Origin: Atrina japonica
Lineage: Eukaryota; Mollusca; Bivalvia; Pterioida; Pinnidae
Direction of reading: 5' to 3'
DNA: 64,000 nucleotides
NCBI GenBank assembly: GCA_030159075.1
Contig: BROG01001199.1
Coordinates: 18,501 to 82,500, forward strand
Below are positions 30,780-42,976 of the stretch, in pieces. The notes under the pieces are model-generated. The model was not told the DNA's origin. It ran no database searches and was given only the letters and a program-made list of their open reading frames with translations. A program made the translations under genes and the position numbers. Position 1 is the stretch's first letter. Each line of letters opens with the position of its first letter.

Positions 30780-31640
30780 TAGACTAGCAGAATACAATGG
30801 CACTGTTAACACTATCTTTGTAAACCAAAATTATTGAAACTTTTGATATTATTTGTATGATCTTTCATCTTTTCAATTGGGATGTGTTGACAGGATATTT
30901 TATGAATAAGATATACAGTTTATAATATATTTATAAACTGTCGTAAATGATAAAAAATGAGTGTAATATTTGGGTATAGAAAAGTTCTAAATGTATAGAT
31001 ACCTTGGCAATATTACAAATTCAGAAAATACATACTTTTCAAATTGGCCCTAATTGAAGAAACTAAATCATGTTTATAAATAGTTAAGGTCGTTGTAGTA
31101 CCTGGTATATCTAAAATATGGCTATACTTTTAGAGATATTATTTGGCCTTGTATGATACCACTTTATCTTTACTTTTCAAATTGGAACTCAACTGATGTT
31201 ATGTTTTCTGCTGGTGGACCGTTTGAGTCCCCGAGGGTATACATAAACCTAGTACCTGGTATTTCGGTACCAGTTGTTCATCTTATACTAAAGTAATATT
31301 TGGCACTGTTAACACTATCTAAATTCGAAAAGTGTCTAAAGCTAAGATGGTCAATTTTAGATTGGTCACTCTTAGACGGATTTCGGCTATCATTGACAGA
31401 AACGATATCGTCTTGAGCATTTTTAACCACTAGGTCGTTATTTCACATCAATATGCAAACAATTCTTAGACGGATTTCGGCTATACTTTTAGAGATATTA
31501 TTTGGCCTTGTATGATACCACTTTATCTTTAGTGGTTTATAATATATACAGGATAACTGGTAAATGAAAAAAATGAGTGTGGTATAGAAAGTTCATGTAT
31601 ATACCTTGGCAATACACAAATTCCTTACTTAATTGTAGTA
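30780..31640. repeat. Nested partial duplications of a dispersed repeat
   Basis: GGCACTGTTAACACTATCT occurs near 30800 and 31300, ATACCTTGGCAATA near 31000 and 31600, TGGCCTTGTATGATACCACT near 31145 and 31503, and TTAGACGGATTTCGGCTAT near 31375 and 31470. The inner part belongs to the family tandemly duplicated at 41188-41632. Confidence 0.65.
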
Positions 31641-31948
31641 TAAATATGGCTTATTGTTATGTATGTATGATTAGAATGTCAATGTAAAGAAATATAGATA
31701 TTACTGGTTTTACTCTTTGATCTGTTGCTGTGATAATTGTTTATTTTGTTTGTTTCACCCGTCTGTGCCGTTTCAAATGTTCTTATTTTGTTACTTTTAA
31801 ATTTTGAGAATGGGATGGATACAAACACAATAATATTACTTTATTCAGAAAAAGTGTTTCTAACCTAGGGATGGTTAGCAGACACAAAGTACTATTTTTA
31901 GCACAATCTCTTTACAAATTATTATGCCTGGATGTAAACATGTACATG

Positions 31949-32205
31949 TATAGCAGTCATGAAAATTCAAATTGACAGTGAAATGGCATGGGTAGATCTA
32001 GCAGATATATTAGTCATTAGATCCAAATTGACTCTAAAATGACATAGGTAGATCTAGCAGGTATAATAATCACAAAAGATTCAAATTGAAAATGAAATGA
32101 CATGGGTAGATATAGCAGGTGTAGTAGTCATGAAAGATTGAAATTGACTATGAAATGGGTAGATCTATCAGGTATAGTAGTCATGAGATTCAAATTGGGT
32201 ATATA
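31949..32205. repeat. Minisatellite, about 57 bp unit, 4-5 copies
   Basis: Units contain GGGTAGATCTAGCAGGTATA, GTAGTCATGAAAGATTCAAA and TTGACAATGAAATGACAT-like segments with small indels. Ends in a short TA run. Confidence 0.8.
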
Positions 32206-32217
32206 TATATATATATA

Positions 32218-32850
32218 TTTCAATTTGTTTTGATAACACTTAAAGTAGAACTTGTACATGTATATTACTAATCAGACCTGCAAATTAATTTTATACCGGT
32301 ATTTTGATAGAGATAGTTTTTCATTTTGATGTTTTTGAAACTTGGCCGTATGCACATTGGATGTGATATATTTTTTTAGTATATGTGAGGGACAAATTGA
32401 AGGGCTGCCTTATATTTCTTATAAGAGGGGCAAGTGGCGCAGAACTCTTCCGGTGTGAGTGTATTTCGTCTGTCTATATTACTCAACTTGAGCAAAATGC
32501 TCGACTGAGTTTTTATTCAAGAAATGAAATAATTTGTGTTTTCCCAGATTTGAGAGAGAAAAAAAATTGAGTAAAACCTCAGACTTCAGTAGACAATTTA
32601 ACTGGATTTTTGTTGTTTCTCGAGAAATCTAAACCGTAGCAACCAACTCACTGAATTAAATTTGGTCTCTCAAGTGAGTGTCTTCACGAATTTAATATTC
32701 ATTAGAAATTATCAAAAGACAAAATTTGTACTGTCTAAAGTTTTTTTTTAAATAATTTTTTGAATAAAAATCCTTTTAATTTGGTATAGAACACACTATA
32801 TCTCACAGACAGCAAAATGTTAATAGTGAGGAGATCCAGGAGACAATATA
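32218..32850. other. Intergenic DNA, nothing recognised
   Basis: No supported gene, RNA or repeat. Confidence 0.4.
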
Positions 32851-32854
32851 CTGT

Positions 32855-33115
32855 TGGATATTGGACAAACACGGACCTCTGAAACAGGCCGTAGGGTGTC
32901 GTGGATAAGTGAGGATCCCCTGTTGACCGATCATACCCGCGAGTCTACAGCTAGATTCAAATGGAATAAGAGAGGAATAAATTCTCATCACAGTCGGTTA
33001 AGACGATTCATCAACCACTATCAAACAGGTAACTCAAAATTCCATTAAGTGAAACATTGTAACTACATACAATGTCATTATACCGACCGTAAAATTTGAG
33101 AAATGTTGCCATTGA
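32855..33115 (-). mobile_element. Retroelement 3'-end fragment
   Basis: ATTGGACAAACACGGACCTC, CCCCTGTTGACCGATCA and ACCGACCGTAAAATTTG match the 3' part of the dispersed RT family at 15160-15590. Only a sliver of the RT frame is left. Confidence 0.65.
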
Positions 33116-34540
33116 ATGTTACTATTAATTTAGAGATATATTTTATGATGAAAAGATGAAAAGAAAAGAATGGAATTTAGTGTAAGAGCAAATCCAAAAT
33201 AAAGCATACAATGAGACCTTGTTATCAAGTCTGCCCAACTGAATGACTGACTCAAAGCAGTTCTTTTTAGTCAGGCTCTGGACAGATTTGATATACATTA
33301 AAAAGACTGACTATTCACGGTGTGCCATTATGTGAGGTTCTGTCATATTTTCCCTATGTAAAAACGCCCTATCTTTGATTCGTATATATTACATTAGTTT
33401 ACAATTTTCGATTTCATTCTGTTTCATTCTAGCGTATCGAGACGTAATTTGACGGCGAAAAATTGCAACCATGCAGTATAAAGAAATTAAGATATCGATA
33501 CTTTATCAGGTAGGTTAAATAAGCCAACATAAAACAATGTTAAAAAAGAAAGCGAATTTGTAAATTGTTATACGGAAAATTACATGTGTTTTAATGTGTT
33601 GAATATCCGTGAAACCGAAAGCAAACCACCTGGAAGTCATTGGTAAAGCATTCGAAATTTTAGACTAAATTATTTGTACACTTAATTATAACCTTAACAT
33701 TAAAGACTTACATTTTCCCCGTGTCTAGAGATGAGTTCGCCCGACCTTCTTCGTCGTATATGCTTTTTCACTGAACTGAAATCTGACGCGATTTAGATAA
33801 AGTAGGCGGCAATGTTTTGTTTTGTGCACTTAAATGCATCAATGGTGCATAAAATGACCTACGGCAATCTTTTGTTATGTAGAAATAGATTGCTGTTATG
33901 TTTCAAAGTTATAATTAAAACACAACCGAGTTACATAAGATTCATGTATTTATCATACTTTATTATCAAAAGAACAAACACGAATAGACAGTTCATGGCC
34001 ACAGTTTTATTAAATGAATTTGTATGTGACATGTCAAATAGTCCAATTTTTAGTGAACAATAAACTGAATATAAAATAGCAACCAATGTTGCAATATTAA
34101 CTCAATGATCTCAGTTAAAAGTCAAGTTGTTCATAATGAGATCATTATGAGGGTCGCAATCAAAGGCATGTGTAGTGACTATGTGCATCAGTTTGACCAT
34201 CAAAGTCGAGCTTATAATGATAATTGAACTAGGTGCAGGGAGGTAATTTCAGACCAAAATAAGCATTCAACATCTCGAAAATGTCATCCGCAATGCAGAG
34301 TAAAACTAAAAAACAAAAACGGAAACGGATATGATCCAGAATACAATCCGGAAAAACAACAAAATGACCACATACATGTAGTACAACAATGTGGGCAGAA
34401 CACTCCCCGCCTGATGTTACCAACATCATGTTACAAAATTAATCAAAAATGTCAACCTTACACTGTGTTTACAGTTTAATTAAATGTTCTAGACGAATAA
34501 AACACACGACACGTAATGTTCAATCTTAGTAAATAGATAC
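33116..34540. other. Intergenic DNA, mostly nothing recognised
   Basis: 33225-33365 has eroded MITE-like phrases (ATGAGACCTTGTTATCAAG, TGTGAGGTTCTGTC) akin to 47815-47870. The rest shows nothing. Confidence 0.4.
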
Positions 34541-34564
34541 TAGACACACCAATAGTTAATCAGT

Positions 34565-37125
34565 CTAAACAGTGCATGTAAGCAAAGGTACTATTTGGGT
34601 AATATGCCTAATGTAGAAATGCTTAATGCCATCCACAATTAAGAACAGTTCCACCTTTCGAATCAAATCGTCCTTGCTCGGGAAAATACAAGAAACACGA
34701 CCAAGAGGCCAATAGTTACGTTTCGCTTCGTTATTTTTCATGAGAACGATGTCGCCAACGTTTAGATCGGGCGTCTTACTTTCCCACTTCCTACGTTGTT
34801 GAGGGCATTGAAGATATTCCTGGTGCCATCTCACCCAGAAACGATCAGCAAGACTCTGAACTACTTTCCATTGGGACGCATAGAAATTTCGAACATCATG
34901 ATTCATTGGGGTGTCGATAAGACCTGCGGTCTTTTGAGTAAGAAGAATATTTGGAGTGAGTATGAAAGGCGTGTTCGGATCGGAAAAAACTGGTTTCAGT
35001 GGCCTATTATTAACGATTGCCGAGCCTCAGCAAGAAAGGTTGACAACACCTCATGTGTAAGCTTAGTATGGCGAACATCAAGAAGTAAAGAGTCGAGGAC
35101 ACGACGGATAATACCGATTAGTCTTCCCCATGCACCCCCTATGTGGGATGAATATGGAGTGTTACAATTCCATACGGTACCATTTCTTTGCAGGTAGTTC
35201 TGGATCTGTGTGTCCTCAACATTTACGCGTATCATTCCAAGTTCGCGCACACAACCAACGAAAGATGAACCTCGGTCACTGAAGAATTCTTAACCTTGCC
35301 ACGAATACTCAAGAAGCGACGCAAGGCATTTACAAAGCATGATGTACTCATTTCCTCAAGTATTTCCGCATGTATCGCTCGAGAACACACACAAGCAAAT
35401 AATACGGCCCATCGCTTCGAGTTGGCACTTCCACCACGGGTACGCCTAGTAACTATGTCCAACGGTTCAAAGCAATCCACCCCGACAACACTTAGATATA
35501 GTCTCTAGATTTGGTAAGTACTGACGCGGTATCGCAATATTTTGAAGTTGTAAGAGAGCTTGTCACCAGTTTGTCCAACGCACCAGAAACACTTCTGGTA
35601 GAGGATCATCCCAATTGATAGAGGATTCAAACATTATCTCCCGTAATATGATCTTGCCTTGCACAATGATAGGGGCTACGGATCCGAGAGGATCATATAA
35701 GCTGAAACGAAACCTCTACGGGTGAAAGGCTTCTCTTCCATCGTGAGTTGAAAGATGAAGGAATCTCTTGTTAAGTCCCAAGCAAGACCTAAACTCCTTT
35801 GGATCGGAAGCTCATCGATACCAAAGTTGAAGCTAACAAAATATTTGGCTAAGTCCTCTGTCTCAAATGCCTGCATAACAGTTGAATCGTTTAAAGCAAT
35901 CTTGTGAAAGCGCAATCGTCCATGGATCAATAGCGCTTCTTTGGTGCGCTGTAGCAGGTCAATAGCTTCATCAGTCGACGGCAAAGAGACCAGACCATCA
36001 TCGACATAGAAGTTGTTGTCAATAAAACTGCGTACGTCTTGTACATGGGATTTCACAGCTTCGACAGCTGTGTATCTTAGACCATAGCTAGGAATAGCGG
36101 GTGATGGTGTATTTCCAAATACGTGAGCACACATTCTATAGTCTATGAGTGGATTATCAGGGTTGTTTTCAGCATACCACAGGAAACGTAAAAAGTCTCT
36201 ATGATTTTAAGTTACACGAAAGCAATAGAACATTTGTTCTATGTCAGCTGTAATGGCCACCTGGTGTAGTCTGAATTTCATAAGAGCTCCAACAAGGCTA
36301 TTTGTCAGGTCTGGTCCACTTAATAATACAGAATTGAGAGATACATTTTGGAACTTTGCCGATGAATCGAAAACCATTCTGACCTTGTTGGTTTTATGCG
36401 CATGGTATGCACGTAAGTGAGGATATGCCAAGTCGACAACTGGTGAAGGAATTTCTTGTCACATTGTTGGGTATGTCATCACAATCGATACTTTCTGGTA
36501 AATATAACGCAAAAACTGGGTTTACAATAAAGTTGATGCAGTACGACCAGAATACGAAACAGTTCCAGAACATGATATCATCGTGAACACGGACAAATCG
36601 CTATTTACACAAAATGTTTCAAATAATTTGGACAGGGGTAATGTCCTATTACTCTGGTCGTCAACATCTGCGTACATCCGCATAGTATGTTCGGGATGCT
36701 CTTCGTAGTATACATCAACTAATATTATCTTACCACACGACCTGCTACTTGTACCTAAAGTGTTGCCACATAACTCTGAACACTTAGCAATGATAGGTAC
36801 CTCCCCGCCATGCTGTTGTTGTCTTTCTGGTTCATAATGCATACAAGTCACATGACGGTCCCTGGAACATTTCCCTCATTTAACATTTGATGGACACTTA
36901 TTTGCAAGATGTTGACCTATACAGCATCTAAAACAGAGGTTAATCACTTTTCTTGTTCAAAATCATAGCATGGAAAGTACGGCATGCTGTCAACAGATGT
37001 GGTGCCTTGTGAATCGGATAGCGTTTCATAGATGAAATGTCAGAATTACTTGCGGGTTGCACAATTTCACTACCAGTAACATCCACCATACGAACTTCAA
37101 CATTTTTTCTGATGATCTTTGTCAC
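34565..37125 (-). pseudogene. BEL/Pao LTR retrotransposon remnant (pol)
   Basis: Minus-strand pieces lie in polyprotein order. 37125-36940 has HKAPHLLTACRTFHA, the linker before the knuckles. 36851-36522 has a protease-like part with CGKIILVDVY and MRMYADVDDQSNRTLP. 36431-36207 is early RT with [13 protein letters not shown] and [15 protein letters not shown]. 36134-35676 has RT with YVDDGL and LGLAWD. 35480-35232 has the integrase core (KRWAVLFACVCSRAIHAEI). 35250-34996 has WNCNTPYSSHIGGAWGRLI. 34906-34565 is the DUF5641-type end (PDLNVGDIVLM, WPLGRV). Stops and frameshifts separate them. Gag and LTRs are not seen. Confidence 0.88.
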
Positions 37126-38335
37126 GATTTATCTGGTTTTATAGAGATATTAGTATCTGAATTCATCAAGTAGAAACTAGGGTCGCTCTTCCGCTCACTC
37201 ACTTCACGCATATACGGAACAAAGTTTAAATGCAAATGTATAATACAAATTGAGGGATGCAGAAATATTCAATGTATTTATTGATGTTACTAAGCATTTT
37301 TGTTTACATTGGTTACTGTTCAGGGTATCAATAGGTAATTGTTCATTGGTCAAATATTGTAGTGCAGTGAAAAGTCATGCGTGAGTAGTTGTTGTGTATT
37401 GTAAGTCATTCGAAGGTTCGGACGGGAACTGTTCACACAGTTTTTCTCCCTTTTGAAATGTCAGAACACGAGGACGAAATAGGCTCAGGTACTGATTTAT
37501 CAGACACAAGTCTCTTATAGGTTCACAGTTCGCATCCCTTTCTAGACAGTTATTCTGTGAAGAAAAAAACAAATGCTAAATCTTTATCTAAAAATTAAAG
37601 GATTAATCTGCCAGCAAACTCAGTATCAGATCCAATTAAAACAAATACACAACATCCCATGTGATTTAATTTACGTTTACCAAAACAAACATCGACCATT
37701 GCGCGTATAAGAAAATGAAACCAAAACCTATCTGAGAAAAGACACATATAACATCGATTTCCCTACACATTCTTTGAAAATTTAGAAACATTTTAACCAT
37801 ATTTTAGAAGAGATCAACTTGCGAATGTCACGACCACGTGAGCTGAAACAGTGATGACAGTTAACTCATTCCAACAAGGGAAAACAAAAGATGAATGGAC
37901 CACTTAACTCATTTACATATTACATTAGCGCAAAATTCAATTTTATCACGTTTGCATTTTAACAAGTTAACATGTCGTTAACATTTTAAAACAAGTAAGA
38001 GATAGCACATTACTCAAAAGTGACATTAGACTAATGTTGTACAGCAGATATTTGGGCAAGCTCTCAAGAACTTTGTTGTAAGCGGAGTGATATTTTTTTC
38101 TGAAACTCTAAACACAAATATTTACATTTACAAGTGTAATTTTGGAAATGTTTATCTCGATGTTGATATTTTTTACTTGGGATTTTTCATCATTGTAGTG
38201 TACTGTAACCTGGTACTGAAAATGTGTCTTGACATGGACTCTGGAGAGGCTGTAGGATGACATAACTGTGTTGAGGTACCATGAACTCATAAAAAGGAGA
38301 AAAACGTCAGAATAAATTTAAAAATATATTGAAAT
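37126..38335. other. Intergenic DNA, nothing recognised
   Basis: AT-rich sequence with no LTR of the BEL/Pao element identified and no exon supported. Confidence 0.4.
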
Positions 38336-38463
38336 CAGGGGCGGATTCAGGCGGGGTGCAACGGGCGCACTCCCCAAAAGTTGGGAAAAAATGTACATGC
38401 TACGCTCGACAAATATATTCTAAGGTTGGACCGCTCTAACTTGAAACTCTGGATCCGTCCTTG
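38336..38463. mobile_element. Short hAT-like MITE
   Basis: CAGGGGCGGATTCAG at the left and CTGGATCCGTCCTTG at the right form imperfect terminal inverted repeats of the CAGGGGCGGA kind seen in hAT elements. 128 bp, no coding. No clear 8-bp target duplication. Confidence 0.6.
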
Positions 38464-39266
38464 GTCATACTGTTTAAAGAACAACAAGCTAGTTGTAAAG
38501 TTTTTCCAATATTTACAAGTTCTTCTAAACTTTACAGCGACTGGACAAAATTAAAAGTACTTATTCCAGAAAAATATTTTAATTGACATATCTTGCTTAA
38601 GCAATATAAGCTGTCAAAATGATTATTTTTTTCGTGACATCCAAACGCTAATATGATCTAACACATTCAACGTTAGAATAACTTCATTTATTAAGTTAAC
38701 TGACAAATTTACACTTCAATGTCCACATCATTTTTACGAGTTGATATTCCATCAACTGAGTAATGTTATGCTAAGTTGTTTATTGGGATCAAGCCAAAGC
38801 ACTTTTGAAGTATTGGGTTAAAAACATATTATATTGACGGGAAATTACACATATATGTGCATTTCAGCAACATTAACTCAACTTCAAGAAATTTCCAAAT
38901 CACAATTTTATTCGTAAATTTTTGCTTTTTAAATTGATTAAAATGAAGTCATATTGTGACAGTAAATTCAAAATTTACAACATGAGAGTGTCACCCTTTA
39001 TTGAAATTAACCTGCAATATATTTCAAACATGTGTACACAATGTATATTTTTTAGTATAGTGAGTGTATTATACCTCATTAAAACTTAACGGTTACCATC
39101 AACTAGTACCAGTATTTTCAGTACTTTGATATAATTTTACAATGATATTATTTTAGCTATAAAAGTTTTATATACATTACTAAAATGAATTCCTATATCT
39201 CTCTCAATAAGAATTCTACAAATATCCGTTTTGTTCTAAGCCTTTTTTATATCATCGAGATCAATT

Positions 39267-39517
39267 TCATTTATTCGGAAAGCGGAATCCTCCATCTATG
39301 TACATATTATCTCCGGTAACATATGACGATTGTTCATTCGATGCTAAAAAGGCCACTGCCTTTGCGATATCCTCTGGTTCTCCAATTTTTCCTATGGGAA
39401 CATGCTTTTTACTCATCTCCATTGCCTATTGTGTAAAAAAGAAAATATATGCGACTTAGTTTGAAATCCATTGTTTCATAGAATATAGAACAAAATTTAC
39501 TCGATTTTAGCATGGAA

Positions 39518-39565
<48 letters not shown>

Positions 39566-40747
39566 GAGAGAGACAGAGACGGAGAGAAAGAGAGAGAGAG
39601 TACAGCCATGCAATAAATTCATAAATTCTACCGCGTTGTATGTGACGTCATCGGTAATTGGTGTGTTCCCACGCCTGGTAAACAAACTGTGTACAGGTCC
39701 AGGGCTGAAAAAATAAAACATATATATAACTCGTGAAAAGTGGATTGTATTCGTAATTTGGCGTTCTTCTGGATACTCTGAATTTGACTACTACTCAAAC
39801 AGTTCTGTGGCGGAAGGTTTAAATCACAACCTGTTTAGCATTGTTAGGAGTAAAAATTAAGAAGTATCAATTGGTAATCGAAATTGAACCATTACACCCC
39901 ACAACGTAGATGTGTAAATGGTGTTAACATGAAGAACAATTAATTGCGAATCCCAAATGGAATAGGACCAGGTGTCCGGAAGGAGTCCATTCTTCTGCAG
40001 GCATGTCACACCCGTCGCAAATGTAACAGGAAACGTCTCGAATTCAGTGAAAAGGTAAAGATTGATGAAATTGTCATCAGTTACTTTGATATATGATTGG
40101 CGAAAGGGTCACTGTTTGTGGTCATGCTCCAGAATACTATCTAATATTCCTGAGAGGGTTGTTGAACAAGATTCCCGTATCGACCATAAAACTTCTTTAA
40201 CGACGATTTCAAGCGTTTAGCAACGTAACCTTGTGTAAGTAGTTTATTGGCGAGTCTTTTCGCTCTCAGAATAAAACATTCATATGAAGAGCATGCCCTG
40301 GCATAACGTATAAGTTATGAAATGAAAACGCCATAGACAGGTGAAGATGGAATATTACTACTTAGAAACGGGAAGTTCGTGATATGGAAATTGAAATCGT
40401 CGCGTTTGTCATAAAGGGAGGTGTGAAGTTGACCGTCCTTTCCAAACGACAGGAGTAAATCTAGGTAAGAAGCATATGTGTTGCATTCTGTCGTCTTATT
40501 GATCTCAAGTTCATCAGGATACATCTGACCGAGGTAATTCTAAAATTTTGCATTATTTATCGATAGGACGTTGTCGATATACCTGTAAGTTAAATTGTAC
40601 CGAGATGCTAACTGTTTATTTCCTTTGGAGAGCAGAGACTGTATAAATTCCGCTTCATATGAATATAAAAAGATGTCATCCAAATGCTCAATAACGAATT
40701 TAAGAAATTTCGAGATATGTTTCATACTCTGTAAATCTTATACTACG

Positions 40748-40786
<39 letters not shown>

Positions 40787-42274
40787 GACAGAGAGAGAGG
40801 AATTAGGAAAATGCAGTGATTATTAGTTTTGTTGTTATTTCCATGGGAGATAGCATTATTAAAGTGTGACGACAATGAAGAATTGTCTCTTCATAAGAAT
40901 GAGTAAATGCTTAAACTTTACGTCTAGGAAATAACATTAAGTGTTAATTTTAATGATGCTTTGTACCACATTCAATAATTTTTCAATTATAATGCGACGG
41001 GCTATTGATACTGTACACGGCAAATGAGCATCATTTCGTCGTATGAAAACCAGAATTCGTGGGATAATTTAATGTTACTAATTGTTATTTCAAGTAACAC
41101 TTCCTCACCTTATTGCATTTGCTCGTACACCACTTGGTCCAAGTTCTGTATGAAAATGATAGAAATAAGACATCATCTTATACTTATACATGATTGCATT
41201 TTCTGAGATTCATTTATGCTTGACTGAAATTCAATTACAATATTATAAACATATTGTCAAAGTTATAATGCTCCAGACGATCGTTTCTGTCAATTAAACT
41301 TCTGTTGAGCTTCAATTTAAAATAGATGTTTCTTTTCTAAAGAGAAAGTGGTATCATACACGGCCAAATAATAAATCTAAATGTATAGCCAAAATCCATC
41401 TAAGAGTAACCACATGATTGCATTTTCTGAGATTCATTTATGCTTGACTGAAATTCAATTACAATTATTATAAACATATTGCCAAAGTTATAATGCTCAA
41501 GACGATCGTTTCTGTCAATTAAACTTCTGTTGATCTTCAATTTAAAATAGATGTTTCTTTTCTAAAGAGAAAGTGGTATCATACACGGCCAAACAATAAA
41601 TATATAGCCAAAATCCATCTAAGAGTAACCACTGTAAAAAGATGACTATATTAGCTTTCGAAGAATTTAGAGTTTAAATGGTGTTATCAGTGCGAAATAC
41701 TGTAGTATAAGATTATAAGCTGGTACCGAAATACCAAGTACTAGGTTTCTGTATACCTTAGGGGAATTAAACGGTCAATAAATATCTGTAACTTTGTCAG
41801 TTAAACTGATACATCATCACAAGGATGAACATTGGTAAGTATCATTCAAACTTCATCGGAATTAAAAACACGAATTCACAGGTAATCTACATTTTGAAAA
41901 TCTAGAGAATGCAATTTCTTATATTAATAAGAAATCTAACAGGCCTTAACGGTCAACTGAGTGTTATAAACGACCACAGTAAGCATCTGCTGACCATTGT
42001 TCATGAGAAAAAATATATATCTTTTCAAAATTATACCAATTATTTTTGCAATGTTGGACCCCTTTAGGAGCCCTTATGATATAATCCCCTCTTCATTTGC
42101 AAACGATATGTAAATTCCTATGGGAACAGTTCCTGTCAAATTTTGTTTAAATTGACACATTGGTTTCCGAGAAATTACAAATGTTAAAAAATGAAGAAAA
42201 TTTATTTTTTGTTTTCTTGGGTACCTGCGACCTTGTCCCTTGATCCCTATTGCCTTTAAACTTTCCCATAAATG

Positions 42275-42353
<79 letters not shown>

Positions 42354-42856
42354 TGGTTCGAACTAAAGGGTTAAGGGTGCACAGGAATCATGAAATTAAC
42401 AATTTGTTTCTCTAAAAAAAATTTGAGTATGGCAAGGTAGTTTCAAGAAGAAGTTAAAAATGTTCAAGTACTGCCGACGGACAAAGACTGACTGCATAAG
42501 GCCACCCGAGTGTGCTGAAAAGTGTTTGTGTTTAGTACAGACACTTAGATAATCTGAAACGCGTTTTTGTTGCAGGGATAGAGGAAGCCTCATCGGTCTC
42601 AAATCTCATTCAGAATCTCTTTTTCATCAATTATATGATATGAGTTAAATAAGTGTAATTAAGTGTTCTGTTTGACATATTTGTGTCCAATGAGATGTTT
42701 TAAAGAAAATGAGAGTGCAACATAGAGATTGAGATGTATGACTTACCAGCTGATAAACATTTGGTGTACATGTCTAAAGCCGTCTTACTCATTGAGTAAA
42801 CGCATAATGCTGGAACCTGGAATATAATATAATAAGGACATCATTGCCTTTCAGCC

Positions 42857-42914
<58 letters not shown>

Positions 42915-42925
42915 GTATGTGTGTA

Positions 42926-42976
<51 letters not shown>

